From: Chloroflexota bacterium
GTDB lineage: Bacteria > Chloroflexota > Anaerolineae > Promineifilales > Promineifilaceae
Direction: 5' to 3'
Assembly (NCBI GenBank): GCA_018004935.1
Contig: JAGNBF010000065.1
Location: forward strand, 1 to 44,091
Length of the DNA stretch: 44,091 nucleotides
Made by a program: the position numbers and the translations under genes. The notes beneath the pieces are model-generated. The model was not told where the DNA came from. It worked only from the letters and a program-made list of their open reading frames with translations, and ran no database searches. Positions 1-8,780 of the stretch are shown piece after piece; position 1 is the stretch's first letter; the number at the start of each line of letters is the position of its first letter.

Positions 1-2
1 TC

Positions 3-1388
3 CATGAACTGGTACGCCAATATGCCTTACACCAGACAGAGGCATCCCAGGCCGAGGTGCAACGCTACCATGCCGCCTATTTTGCTAACTTCCTGGCGGA
101 ACGAAAGCCTGAAGTGATGACAGCCCGGTTTTTCAACATACTGCCAGAGATTGAACAGGAACTAGATAACATCGCGGCCGCCTGGCAATGGGCCATCCGG
201 GTTCACGATCTTACCTTTTTTGAGCAGGCGACGGAGCCAGTTGTGGCGGTGATGCACCAATGCGGCCGCTTTGCCGAGACCATCCACTGGCTCAAAGCCG
301 CCCTGGAAATATGCCCACCGGACGCACAAGTGCGGCCGCACCTGCAAAATCGCCTCAACCATTTGTGGAGCGGGTCAGGGGTATCGCCGCATGAGCAGAT
401 GGCTTTGGGCCAATCGGCCTATGCCACAGCCATGTCCCATCACGATATCACCGAAGCCGTGTATGCTTACCGTCATCAGAGCACGGCCCTCTATTGCCAG
501 GGAGATTTTGCCGGGGCCTGGGCCAAATTGAAGGAAGGTTTACACCTGGCCGAACAGGGCGCGGCCGCGTGGATACGAGCCACCCTGGCTAACCGGCTGT
601 GTCTAAACGCTCCCCATGTTGCCCGTCTGGCAGAGGGAAAGCAATATGGCTTACTCGGTTTGCAATTAAGCCGGGAATTGGGAAACCCCGCCACTATCTG
701 GCAGGCAGAATATGGATTGGCGGTTTTAAATTGGCATGAGGGGAAAATGGAACTGGCCGGACAGCACGCGGCCGCGTCTCTGGAAATTTTGGGTACACAA
801 GGGTTTCCCCGCCACAGAGCTATCTCGAAACAGATGCAGGGTTATGTTTTGTACCGCCAACAACGGTGGGATGAAGCCTTAACACTTTTTGCCGCAGCCG
901 GAGAGTCGGCTCGTGCCACGGGTGATATGGATTTGTTGACCAACATGTTGAGTGTGGCCGGGCACATCGCCACGAAACAAGAACGCTGGGACGATGCGGT
1001 GCGTTATACCCGCGAAAGTGTGGCCCTGGCCCGGCAAATCCAGAACCGGTTGCAATTGGGGATTACGCTGTTTCCTCTGGGGTTGGCCTTACAACAGACG
1101 GGGATGGGACGGGAGGCGGCCGCGGCTTTGGCCGAAGGCATCCAGATTATGGATGAACTGCGTGAGCCGTACCTTTTCTTTGCCGGGTTATCCATTTTGC
1201 TGGAATGGTTGGTTTTGATCGGGCACAACGACTTAACCGGCCCGATTGTCGCTTATCTGCACCAACATCTCACCCTCCCCCCCGATCAACGAGCCGAACT
1301 GGAGAGCCTCTGCCAAAAATTAAATCTCGGCCCATCCCCCGCTGCCCCGGACTGGGATACCGTTCATGTGGCTCTGACCTCACTCTAA
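3..1388 (+). CDS. TPR-rich C-terminal part of a predicted ATPase/transcriptional regulator (5' truncated)
   Basis: The frame is open from base 3, so the true start lies before the window; the visible part begins HELVRQYAL, which resembles the end of the NTPase region in large STAND/SARP-type regulators (family knowledge). After that come about 430 residues of helical, Ala/Leu-rich sequence with repeated W-A-x-A, G-x-x-x-x-A and ALARQ-type helix pairs, as expected for tetratricopeptide repeats. Five of the octamer sites GCGGCCGC fall in the coding region before base 1000. A strong rho-independent terminator follows about 95 bases after the stop codon. The target and the effector domain cannot be told because the N-terminal part is missing. 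The call as a signalling or transcriptional ATPase is an inference from the repeat type and the HELVRQYA motif. Confidence 0.6.
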   Translation, partial: HELVRQYALHQTEASQAEVQRYHAAYFANFLAERKPEVMTARFFNILPEIEQELDNIAAAWQWAIRVHDLTFFEQATEPVVAVMHQCGRFAETIHWLKAALEICPPDAQVRPHLQNRLNHLWSGSGVSPHEQMALGQSAYATAMSHHDITEAVYAYRHQSTALYCQGDFAGAWAKLKEGLHLAEQGAAAWIRATLANRLCLNAPHVARLAEGKQYGLLGLQLSRELGNPATIWQAEYGLAVLNWHEGKMELAGQHAAASLEILGTQGFPRHRAISKQMQGYVLYRQQRWDEALTLFAAAGESARATGDMDLLTNMLSVAGHIATKQERWDDAVRYTRESVALARQIQNRLQLGITLFPLGLALQQTGMGREAAAALAEGIQIMDELREPYLFFAGLSILLEWLVLIGHNDLTGPIVAYLHQHLTLPPDQRAELESLCQKLNLGPSPAAPDWDTVHVALTSL

Positions 1389-1484
1389 AACTGTCATCAC
1401 GCCGGTACTGTTCTCAACAGTAGCCGCCCACTGGCAAAGTAAGAAGATACACGAAGGCCCCGAAAAACCCCGCCCAAAAAAGTT

Positions 1485-1508
1485 CCCCGCCCTTGGGGGC
1501 GGGGTTTT
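1485..1508 (+). terminator. Rho-independent terminator
   Basis: An 8-bp GC stem (CCCCGCCC with GGGCGGGG) closes a TTGG loop and is followed by TTTT. It lies downstream of the TPR regulator gene and should end its transcript. Confidence 0.85.
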
Positions 1509-1607
1509 CCAGCGACAAACCGAGGGTGATGCTGGTCATAAAAGCACCAGTCTGACTTTCGTAAAGCGGTACTCGTCTCCAGTCTCCTGTAAGTTATTTA
1601 CTCGGTT

Positions 1608-1806
1608 GTTGTGAATTTCTCAGCGGGCTTTTTAGACCTCTGTTTTAGGCATAAAACGCCTAATTCAATCAAGAATAACGCATTTTAAGCCTGCTTTGAG
1701 CTTATAGAAGTGTGAAACTCGTGCCGAAAAGTTGATTTTGACACGATCAAGCTAAATTTTGAGGGGCGTTTTAGTCGAGAAAATACTTGTGTCCGAAATT
1801 CACAAC
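1608..1806. repeat. MITE-like element with 12-bp terminal inverted repeats
   Basis: GTTGTGAATTTC at 1608-1619 is exactly inverted at 1795-1806 (GAAATTCACAAC), bounding 199 bp without coding potential. Inside is a small hairpin, TTAGGC with GCCTAA, near 1644-1662. The base composition is more AT-rich than the flanks and there is no GCGGCCGC site. I saw no clear target-site duplication, so mobility is inferred from the paired ends only. Confidence 0.4.
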
Positions 1807-2620
1807 AGTCGAGTTGTTTAATGAAGGGCTTAAACCACTGCCTGTGGCAGTGGAATAGGTAAAGGTTCTATCGTTGTAGTGAGTATTACAGGAGAATCGT
1901 GATCTCAATACCATCCGAGTTATGTTGTAGTTCCAATTCACAGCGCACCTGAAAGGGAGACTGGCTTTGCGATTCTTCGACAAATGGGGCCAACTGAGTA
2001 AAACGATACTGGGGACAACATCTGTGGTCGAGAGGTGACGCTGTCAGCAGAGTCGAATTGGATGAAGAACGCAGCAGAAAGTACGTCAAGTGACAGAACA
2101 AGCAAGATGAAGATACTGAAGCCACGCAAGATGACTTGTTTGACTAACTGAATAGCGTCGCATCTTCTAGGTGCAATCATCCAAGCCACCACCAGAGGGG
2201 GTGGTGGTCATTGACTCTCATTCCTAAGCGTAACTAATAACTTTCTACCTCGGAACTATGGGCGACCAAACAATGAACTTGGAGTGATAAATGTCATGGG
2301 AGAACCAGACATTTGTCATCTCACCGGCTTAGACGTCTTTTTAGCTCCTTTTGCCCCGCCTTCTTTGCGCCAGCGCAAAGACACCCCCCTCGTTCTCTGC
2401 GACACTAGCCATAGATTAGCTATTTACCTCTTATCTCATTGTGGAAGAGGAGCGTATGACCGGGTGGCATCGCTTTTTTTACAGGAGTTCCCCAGGAGTG
2501 GGGTGCTCACCAAGAGGAATGAAAATTTTTAACCACAGATTTCACCGATTTACACAGATTTTTTCTTAATCCGTGCCATCCGTGTTAATCCGTGTACCCA
2601 TTTTCTCAGGAGAAAAACCC
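1807..2620. other. Non-coding gap upstream of nosZ
   Basis: No convincing gene was found. Short open frames here lack good start contexts and have unlikely composition. The stretch holds a CCACCACC/GGTGGTGG hairpin at about 2191-2211, a CTTTGCG/CGCAAAG hairpin near 2363-2380, and at 2532-2597 an ACAGATT/AATCCGTG-type nomadic intergenic repeat immediately before the nosZ leader. The nosZ promoter must lie in this gap, but I could not choose a -35/-10 pair with confidence. Confidence 0.5.
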
Positions 2621-4627
2621 ATGAAACGATCCTTGTTTGTCTTATTGGTTTTGTTGTTGGTCGTGCTGGCGGGTTGTCAGAAAGATGAGAATACCAGCAA
2701 CAGTGGCGATAGCGGTGAGAGTGTAGCCGGTTTGCCAGCCGACGCGGCCGCGGTCGCCGCCGAGCGTGGTCTGACCGCCGATGATATCTATGCCGCCGTC
2801 AAAACCTACATGCCCACCGGCCAACTCGACCCGTACATCATGTTCGCCTCCGGCGGACAGTCGGGACAGGTGTTGGTCATCGGCGTGCCATCTATGCGTA
2901 TCCTCAAAATAATCGGTGTGTTTACCCCGGAATCGTGGCAAGGGTACGGCTTCGGCGGCAGTAGCGATGCCATTCTGGAAGAGGGTTTTGTGGATGAAGA
3001 CCATCCCCTCTACTGGGGCGACACCCATCACCCGGCCCTCTCTGAAACCAATGGCGAGTACAACGGCGAATATTTGTTTATCAACGACAAGGCCAATGCC
3101 CGCCTGGCCGTCATTGACCTGCGTGACTTCGAGACGAAACAGCTGATCAAGAACCCCAACGCCATCAATGATCACGGTGGTGCTTTTGTGACCCCTAACA
3201 CCGAATATGTCATAGAAGGTCCACAATACGCCGCTCCCATTGGCTGGGAATATGCTTCATTGGCTGATTACGAAACGGAGTACCGGGGGCTGATTACGTT
3301 TTGGTCGTTTGATAAGGCCATCGGCCGCGTAGACACCGCCAACTCCTTCCAGATTGAACTACCCCCCTACTGGCAAGATTTGTGTGATGCCGGTAAAGGG
3401 GTGAGCGAGGGCTGGATCTTCTGCAACTCCTTCAACACCGAAATGGCTACGGGCGGCATTGAGTTGGGTAATCCCCCCTTCGAGGCTGGTACCACCCAAA
3501 ACGATACCGATTACCTGCACATCTTCAACTGGAAAAAGGCGGAAGAAGTATTCAAGGCCGGTCAGTATGAGATGATCAACGGCATGGCGGTTATCCGGTT
3601 GGAAACGGCTATTGCCGAGGACATCCTCTATTTCACTCCCGAACCAAAAAGCCCGCATGGGGCTGATGTCACCCCTGGTGGTGAATATGTGGTCGTGGGG
3701 GGCAAGCTCGATCCCCATGTGACCATTTACTCCTTCACCAAAATCATGGCCGCCATCGCAGCGGGTGGTTTGCAGACTGACCAATATGGCGTGCCAGTGA
3801 TTCCGCTGGACGACAGTATGGAAGCCCAGGTGGAACTGGGGCTTGGCCCGCTCCACACCGTTTTTGATGACAAAGGGTATGCCTATACCTCGCTTTTCCT
3901 GGATTCGGCGGTGGCCCGTTGGACATTGGGTGGGCCGTATGATGATCTGAACCCGGAAGATGGTTGGACGCTGGTGCAAAAATTGCCGGTCCATTACAAC
4001 ATTGGGCATATCGCGGCCGCGGAAGGAGACACTGCCTCACCCGATGGTCAGTTTGTGGTAGCCCTCAACAAATGGAGCATTGACCGCTTCGCCAATGTGG
4101 GGCCGCTCCTGCCGCAAAACTTCCAACTGGTAGACGTGTCCCAGACCGGCGACCAGATGCAACTACTCTATGACATGCCCATCGGCATGGCCGAACCCCA
4201 TTACGTGCAGATCATCAAAGCCGACAAACTCAAGCCGTATGAGGTTTACCCCGAAATTGGCTGGAACCCGGAGACGATGAGCGTAGACCCCAACGCTATC
4301 ACCAGTGCCGAAGACGCTCGTGTGGAGCGTAATGGCAATCAGGTAGAAATCTGGATGACCGTTGTCCGCTCCCACTTCACCCCAGAACGGGTGGAGATCA
4401 AAGAGGGCGACCACGTTATCTGGCATCTCACCAACCTGGAACGCACCCGCGACGCCACCCACGGTTTTGCCCTCTCTGGTTACAACATTAACCTGAGCCT
4501 GGAGCCGGGCGAACACCAAACCATTGAGTTTGACGCCACCATGTCCGGCACATTTACCTACTACTGCACCGAATTCTGCTCCGCGCTACACCTGGAAATG
4601 ATTGGTTATTTCCTGGTCGAACCGTAG
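2621..4627 (+). CDS. nosZ: Nitrous oxide reductase, lipoprotein (Sec-type, clade II) NosZ
   Basis: NosZ reduces N2O to N2 using the CuA and CuZ copper centres on the outer side of the membrane. The 668-residue product starts at ATG 2621, preceded by AGGAG, and not at the upstream in-frame ATG. Residues 1-20 form a lipoprotein signal ending in LAGC; there is no twin-arginine motif, which fits clade II. The seven-bladed propeller carries GDTHHP (His136, His137), typical of CuZ ligands. The C-terminal cupredoxin domain keeps the CuA set: His614, Cys649, Cys653, His657 and Met660 in the CTEFCSALHLEM region. It heads a co-directional cluster with NosB-like, NosDF, NosY, NosL and cytochrome c genes, which supply copper maturation and electrons. 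The length and all visible ligands look intact, so it should be active. Confidence 0.97.
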   Translation: MKRSLFVLLVLLLVVLAGCQKDENTSNSGDSGESVAGLPADAAAVAAERGLTADDIYAAVKTYMPTGQLDPYIMFASGGQSGQVLVIGVPSMRILKIIGVFTPESWQGYGFGGSSDAILEEGFVDEDHPLYWGDTHHPALSETNGEYNGEYLFINDKANARLAVIDLRDFETKQLIKNPNAINDHGGAFVTPNTEYVIEGPQYAAPIGWEYASLADYETEYRGLITFWSFDKAIGRVDTANSFQIELPPYWQDLCDAGKGVSEGWIFCNSFNTEMATGGIELGNPPFEAGTTQNDTDYLHIFNWKKAEEVFKAGQYEMINGMAVIRLETAIAEDILYFTPEPKSPHGADVTPGGEYVVVGGKLDPHVTIYSFTKIMAAIAAGGLQTDQYGVPVIPLDDSMEAQVELGLGPLHTVFDDKGYAYTSLFLDSAVARWTLGGPYDDLNPEDGWTLVQKLPVHYNIGHIAAAEGDTASPDGQFVVALNKWSIDRFANVGPLLPQNFQLVDVSQTGDQMQLLYDMPIGMAEPHYVQIIKADKLKPYEVYPEIGWNPETMSVDPNAITSAEDARVERNGNQVEIWMTVVRSHFTPERVEIKEGDHVIWHLTNLERTRDATHGFALSGYNINLSLEPGEHQTIEFDATMSGTFTYYCTEFCSALHLEMIGYFLVEP

Positions 4628-4725
4628 GAGTGCTGAGTACTGAGTACTGAGTGCTGAGTGCTGAGTGCTGAGTGCTGAGATGGGTTTTACTCAGCACTCA
4701 GTACTGTCCACTCAGCACTTCCCAG
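4628..4725 (+). repeat. Intercistronic heptad repeat with inverted half
   Basis: Seven or eight units of GAGTGCT/GAGTACT (period 7) at about 4628-4680 are followed by the inverse words (ACTCAGC, ACTCAGT) at 4690-4722. A transcript would fold into a long hairpin between nosZ and the next cistron. The words differ from those in other gaps of the same operon. Confidence 0.8.
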
Positions 4726-4733
4726 AGGCCCCC

Positions 4734-5396
4734 ATGAACCCTCTCGCTACCGATGTCAAAGTTGTATTGCCCGATGGCAGTACGCGGCCGCTAATGACCT
4801 ACTTACTGCCCAGTGCCACCCTGATGCTGGCCGCCTTCTTGTTGATGCTGTCTATGTTCCTGCCTTACTGGAGCATGACCCTGTTTGCACCGCAATACCC
4901 CAAGGGGCTGAAGGTGGATGTGTTTGTCAACCAATTAGTGGGCGATGTACAGGAGATAGATGCGCTCAACCATTATCTGGGTATGCCGCCGCTGGACGAA
5001 GGCGGTCAGTTAGAACGTCAAATTTCGATGATTGGCATTGTGGTGTTGGGTTTCCTGCTCATTGCCGGGGTGTTTGTCCATAACAAGTGGGCGGCCGCGT
5101 TAGCCATTCCCGCCCTCACCTTCCCGTTCGTTTTCCTGGCTGACCTGTACTGGATTTTGTACCGCTACGGCCACAGCATTGATCCCAAATCGGCCCTGGG
5201 CGGGGCGATTGAGCCGTTTACACCCACGTTATTGGGTGAAGGGGCCATTGCCCAATTCCGCACCATCTCCCAGTTGGAACTGGGTTTCTGGCTGGCGCTT
5301 GCTTCCCTGCTCGTGGTGCTGATTGGCCTGTGGTTCCACCGAGCGGCGTATAAGCCGGTGGCGGAAGCCCGACAAAAGGTGGTAGCCAGTTTGTAG
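4734..5396 (+). CDS. NosB-like integral membrane protein of the nos cluster
   Basis: This 220-residue protein starts at ATG 4734, just after the heptad repeat; an upstream in-frame ATG would read the repeat as protein and is rejected. Four hydrophobic segments are visible: about residues 23-45 (LLPSATLMLAAFLLML), 97-118, 123-144 and 186-207. A soluble loop between the first two contains PQYPKGL and VNQLVGDVQEIDALNHY. Clade II nos clusters usually carry a polytopic protein, NosB, directly after nosZ, so the position supports that name; the sequence match is from memory only. Its exact role in maturation or electron delivery is not established. It is co-directional with nosZ and should be co-transcribed. 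Confidence 0.6.
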   Translation: MNPLATDVKVVLPDGSTRPLMTYLLPSATLMLAAFLLMLSMFLPYWSMTLFAPQYPKGLKVDVFVNQLVGDVQEIDALNHYLGMPPLDEGGQLERQISMIGIVVLGFLLIAGVFVHNKWAAALAIPALTFPFVFLADLYWILYRYGHSIDPKSALGGAIEPFTPTLLGEGAIAQFRTISQLELGFWLALASLLVVLIGLWFHRAAYKPVAEARQKVVASL

Positions 5397-5428
5397 TTTC
5401 GAGTTTTGAGTTTCGAGTTTTGAGTTGC
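5395..5428 (+). repeat. Heptad repeat AGTTTCG/AGTTTTG
   Basis: Four period-7 units alternating AGTTTCG and AGTTTTG fill most of the short gap between the NosB-like gene and nosDF. The same words recur at 38024-38063. Confidence 0.75.
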
Positions 5429-5436
5429 TTCTCACT

Positions 5437-7719
5437 ATGAAACGTATCATCTCATCCCTGTTCATCTTGTTGCTGGTCCTGATTGCGCCGAACGCGGCCG
5501 CGACCCCCACTCAGCCCTCAGCACTCAGCCCTCAGCACCTCATCGTCTCTCCGTCTGGCCCGTACACCACTCTGGTGGCGGCTCTGGCAGACGCTGAGGC
5601 TGGCGACACGATTGAGGTGCGAGGGGGCGTGCATCCGGCGCCACTGCTGGTGGATAAGGCAGTGACGTTGGTAGGGGTGGATTGGCCGGTGATTGACGGT
5701 GGGGGGTTGGGATCAGTGGTCACGCTCGCGGCCGCGGACATCATCTTTCGCGGTTTCATGGTGCGGGGCAGTGGCAACGAACCAGACCGCAACCATGCTG
5801 GCATCGCCGTGGTAGCCCCTAACGTCCTGGTGGAAAACAACCAGCTCGACGATGTGCTGTTTGGCATTTACGTGGCTGAAGGGGCAGGCACCATCCTGCG
5901 CGGCAACGACATCACCGGCAAAAGCCAGTACGACCTGGGACGCAAAGGGGACGGCGTCCGCATCTGGTACAGCCCCAATGTACTTATCGAACAAAATACC
6001 ATTCACGATACCCGCGACCTGGTGCTCTGGTATTCGCCAGGGGTCATCATTCACGACAACGAAATCCGTAACGGTCGTTATGGCGTTCACCTCATGTACA
6101 CCGACAACATCACCATCAGCAACAATCGTCTCCTAGACAACTCGGTGGGCATTTTTACCATGTATTCCCACCAGGTCGTTATCCAGGACAACCTGATTCG
6201 GGGGCATCGAGGGCCAAGCGGGTACGCGCTTGGGTTCAAAGATGCCGATGACGTGCATGTGTCGGGAAATGTTCTAGTAGACAACAGCGGCGGCATTTTT
6301 CTGGATGGCACGCCATTCAATCCCCAGGCCGTGAGCGAGTTCACCCATAATATCGTGGCCTTTAATGATGTGGCTGTCACCCTGCAACCAGCCGCTAAGG
6401 GCAATCTTTTTGCCCACAACACCTTTTGGGAAAACCTGGCCCAGATGACCCTACAGGGTGGTGGCACACCGGGCATCAACACCTGGCAAAACAACACCTG
6501 GAGCGATTACACCGGTTTCGATGCCGATGGTGATGCGGTGGGGGATGTGCCCTATCGCTCCGACCGCTTTTTTGAAAATTTGATGGATGAAGAAGCCCGG
6601 TTGCGGGTTCTGCTCTACAGCCCGGCGGTAGAAGCCATCGAAATGGCGGCCCGCTCCTTCCCGCTCATCCGCCCACAACCCAAATTTGTAGACGAAACGC
6701 CGCAGATGACCGCGGCCGCGATTCCCCCCTTTGCCCAATTACCCACCCAACCCACCGGGAAAATAGTCGGCGCGGCCGCGTTATTTCTCACCCTGGCTCT
6801 GGTAGGCACACACCTGGGCCGCCCTGAGGTAGCTATGAAGAAGCAGGAAGCGAGTCAGCCATCAACACCTAGTAGTCTCTCAATCTCTCAATCTCTCAGT
6901 CTCCCCTCTCCGGTCTCCAGTCTACAGTCTCCAGTCTCCATCACGAACCTCAGCAAACATTACAACTCCATCCCCGCCTTGCGTGCGGTCAGTTTTGCCG
7001 CACATACCGGCGAAGCCATCGCCTTGTGGGGTGAAAATGGGGCGGGCAAAAGCACCCTATTCAAAGCCATTTTGGGGCTGATTGAGTACCAGGGTGACAT
7101 TCGGGTGCAGGGCCAGGATGGGCGCAAAGCCGGTAAAGCGGCGCGCCGGGCCATTGGTTATGTACCTCAGGAAGTCCTTTTGTCCGATTGGCATGTGGAA
7201 GCCACATTGCACTTCTTTTGTCGCCTCAAAAAAGCAGACGCCAACCGGATTCCCGGCCTGTTACAAAAACTAGGCTTAACCGAACACGCCCAAAAATCCG
7301 TCCCGGCTCTCTCTGGGGGGTTGCGGCAACGGCTGGCCCTGGCACTGGCCCTGCTGGCCGATCCGCCCGTGCTGTTGTTAGACGAACCCACCGCCAATCT
7401 GGACACCCAGGCCCGCTGGGATTATCTGGCTCTGTTAGCCGAGTTACGAGCCGAGGGCAAAACCATTTTGTTCGCCTCGCACCGATTGGAAGAGGTGGAA
7501 GCCCTGGCCGACCGGGTGTTGCTGCTCCAGCAAGGGGAAATGATTGGGTTGATACCTGTGGATGAGTTGCGGCCGCGTATCCAGACGGAAATTCCGGGGG
7601 AGTTGCAGAGTCGCAAAGTGGCAGGGTTGCAGAGTGGTAATGGCGTGGCGAAACATAGTGTATGGCAACCCACGTTTGTGGCTCAACCATTAGAGACAGA
7701 AATGGTTAATAGCCAATAG
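5437..7719 (+). CDS. nosDF: NosD-NosF fusion: periplasmic copper-maturation beta-helix plus ABC ATPase
   Basis: One open frame of 760 residues joins two normally separate maturation proteins. Residues 1-22 are a signal peptide; about 35-400 form a parallel beta-helix with repeated N-x-I, G-I-x-V turns as in NosD. A hydrophobic segment at about 443-461 (VGAAALFLTLALVG) could return the chain to the cytoplasm, followed by a low-complexity Ser/Pro linker. The ABC ATPase begins near 503, with Walker A at 532-540 (GENGAGKST), LSGG at 625-628, Walker B ending in Asp649-Glu650, and the H-loop SHRLEE. NosD exports or matures sulfur/copper for CuZ together with NosF and NosY. The linker (DNA 6871-6941) is translated repeat. 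An in-frame ATG at 6835 has GAGG five bases upstream, so a separate NosF could also be made. Confidence 0.88.
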   Translation: MKRIISSLFILLLVLIAPNAAATPTQPSALSPQHLIVSPSGPYTTLVAALADAEAGDTIEVRGGVHPAPLLVDKAVTLVGVDWPVIDGGGLGSVVTLAAADIIFRGFMVRGSGNEPDRNHAGIAVVAPNVLVENNQLDDVLFGIYVAEGAGTILRGNDITGKSQYDLGRKGDGVRIWYSPNVLIEQNTIHDTRDLVLWYSPGVIIHDNEIRNGRYGVHLMYTDNITISNNRLLDNSVGIFTMYSHQVVIQDNLIRGHRGPSGYALGFKDADDVHVSGNVLVDNSGGIFLDGTPFNPQAVSEFTHNIVAFNDVAVTLQPAAKGNLFAHNTFWENLAQMTLQGGGTPGINTWQNNTWSDYTGFDADGDAVGDVPYRSDRFFENLMDEEARLRVLLYSPAVEAIEMAARSFPLIRPQPKFVDETPQMTAAAIPPFAQLPTQPTGKIVGAAALFLTLALVGTHLGRPEVAMKKQEASQPSTPSSLSISQSLSLPSPVSSLQSPVSITNLSKHYNSIPALRAVSFAAHTGEAIALWGENGAGKSTLFKAILGLIEYQGDIRVQGQDGRKAGKAARRAIGYVPQEVLLSDWHVEATLHFFCRLKKADANRIPGLLQKLGLTEHAQKSVPALSGGLRQRLALALALLADPPVLLLDEPTANLDTQARWDYLALLAELRAEGKTILFASHRLEEVEALADRVLLLQQGEMIGLIPVDELRPRIQTEIPGELQSRKVAGLQSGNGVAKHSVWQPTFVAQPLETEMVNSQ
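5508..5546 (+). repeat. Translated heptad repeat at the mature N-terminus of NosD
   Basis: Words CTCAGCC and CTCAGCA alternate with period 7 just after the signal peptide codons, encoding TQPSALSPQH. The tract resembles the intercistronic repeats yet lies inside the reading frame. Confidence 0.65.
6835..6837 (+). promoter_or_regulatory. Possible internal translation start for NosF
   Basis: ATG codon 467 of the fusion frame is preceded by GAGG at 6826-6829. It would release a free ABC subunit of about 294 residues, or be the relic of the original nosF start. Confidence 0.4.
6871..6941 (+). repeat. Translated CTCTCAAT / GTCTCCA repeat forming the NosD-NosF linker
   Basis: Units of 8 bases (TCTCAATC) and then of 7 bases (GTCTCCA, GTCTACA) encode the Ser/Leu/Pro-rich linker. 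It is of the same kind as the untranslated repeats between the other nos cistrons. Confidence 0.7.
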
Positions 7720-7885
7720 TCAGGGGAGTCGAATAATTAATTGGTGAATCGTTGAGCTATTGAATTGTTAATGAAGTGGCGGCCCATGCTCCCTCGTTAA
7801 TTATTCACCCATTCACAAATTCACGGATTAATTATTCTCTGCCCTTATTACTTCATTCGCGTCTGACTCATTACACGAGGCAATT
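7720..7885 (+). repeat. Intercistronic long inverted repeat before nosY
   Basis: The words at about 7728-7746 and 7828-7846 are inverted copies of each other with two mismatches (AATAATTAATTGGTGAAT type). They can form a long AT-rich hairpin between nosDF and nosY. Confidence 0.6.
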
Positions 7886-8713
7886 ATGGAACTCACACTC
7901 ATCTGGGTGATCGCCCAACGAGAATTACGGGAAGCATTGAAGAATAAGTGGCTTTGGCTGTATGCGCTGGGGTTTGCCGGATTGGCCCTGGCCTTGTCAC
8001 GAGCCGGGCTGGCCTCGGCGGGGTATGCCGGACTGGGCGGTTTTGGCCGAACCGCCGCCAGCCTGGTTAATGCGCTCTTACTCTTCGTACCCCTCATCGG
8101 CCTGAGCGTAGGGGCCAGTTCGATAGCCGGGGAGCGGGAACGGGGCACCCTGCTTTATTTGCTCAGCCAGCCCATCAACCGGGCGGAGTTATTCGCCGGT
8201 AAGGCGGTGGGGGCCAGTCTGGCGGTGATAACAGCACTGGCTTTGGGGTTTGGCTTGGCCGGTCTAGGGCTGGCAAGTTCTGGCGGGGGCGCAGCCGCGA
8301 TCTACCTCTCGTTGGGTGGATACACCTTTTTACTGGCCCTGGCTGCTCTGGGTTTAGGTTTCCTCATCAGTTCTGGGGCCAAAAAAGGCGCAACGGCCAG
8401 CGCGGCCGCGTTGTTGGTCTGGTTACTCCTAACCTTCCTGGGCGATCTGGGTTTCATTGGCCTGACCTTGAGCCTGCGCCCCACCCCAGCCGTTCTATTT
8501 GGCACCCTGCTCATCAACCCCCTGCAAATTTTCAAACTCGGGGCTATCAACAGCTTACAAGCCGGGCTAGATGTACTGGGGCCTGTGGGCCAATACGCCA
8601 CCTACCGCTTTGGCGACACATTGCCCTTGCTCCTGGTCGGTCTGCTCGTCGCCTGGATCGGGCTGAGTTTTGGCCTGGCTTTTGGACTGTTCCAGAGGCG
8701 GGGGGATTTGTAA
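7886..8713 (+). CDS. nosY: NosY ABC transporter permease
   Basis: This 275-residue polytopic membrane protein has hydrophobic segments near residues 22-45, 55-80, 105-130, 138-162, 170-195 and 245-268. ABC-2 features are visible, including the GERERGTLLYLLSQPINRAELFAGK-type region after the second segment, where the conserved ERE..G.L..LLS.P signature of NosY/ABC-2 permeases lies. ATG 7886 is preceded by ACGAGG at suitable distance. It should pair with the NosF ATPase domain to move a sulfur-containing substrate needed for CuZ assembly by NosD; that role is family knowledge. The gene is flanked by repeat-filled gaps on both sides. Confidence 0.9.
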   Translation: MELTLIWVIAQRELREALKNKWLWLYALGFAGLALALSRAGLASAGYAGLGGFGRTAASLVNALLLFVPLIGLSVGASSIAGERERGTLLYLLSQPINRAELFAGKAVGASLAVITALALGFGLAGLGLASSGGGAAAIYLSLGGYTFLLALAALGLGFLISSGAKKGATASAAALLVWLLLTFLGDLGFIGLTLSLRPTPAVLFGTLLINPLQIFKLGAINSLQAGLDVLGPVGQYATYRFGDTLPLLLVGLLVAWIGLSFGLAFGLFQRRGDL

Positions 8714-8776
8714 GGGAGGAGACTGAGAGACTAGGAGATTGAGAGATTAACCAGTCTCTCAGTCTCTCTGAGGTAC
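8714..8776 (+). repeat. Intercistronic GAGAGACT repeat with inverted half
   Basis: Period-7 words (AGACTGA, GAGACTA, GGAGATT) are followed by their inverse (CAGTCTCTCAGTCTCTC), giving a potential hairpin between nosY and nosL. It ends four bases before the nosL start. Confidence 0.7.
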
Positions 8777-8780
8777 TGCT

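Noticed and set aside
1771-2192. Overlapping minus-strand frames of 70-84 codons
   Set aside because: They overlap each other in different frames, lack ribosome sites and contain no motif.
2284-2532. An 82-codon frame before nosZ
   Set aside because: No ribosome site or recognisable motif, and the sequence includes a hairpin and repeat-like DNA.
2642-3226. A 194-codon minus-strand frame over nosZ
   Set aside because: It lies fully antisense to the NosZ propeller, whose motifs are clear.
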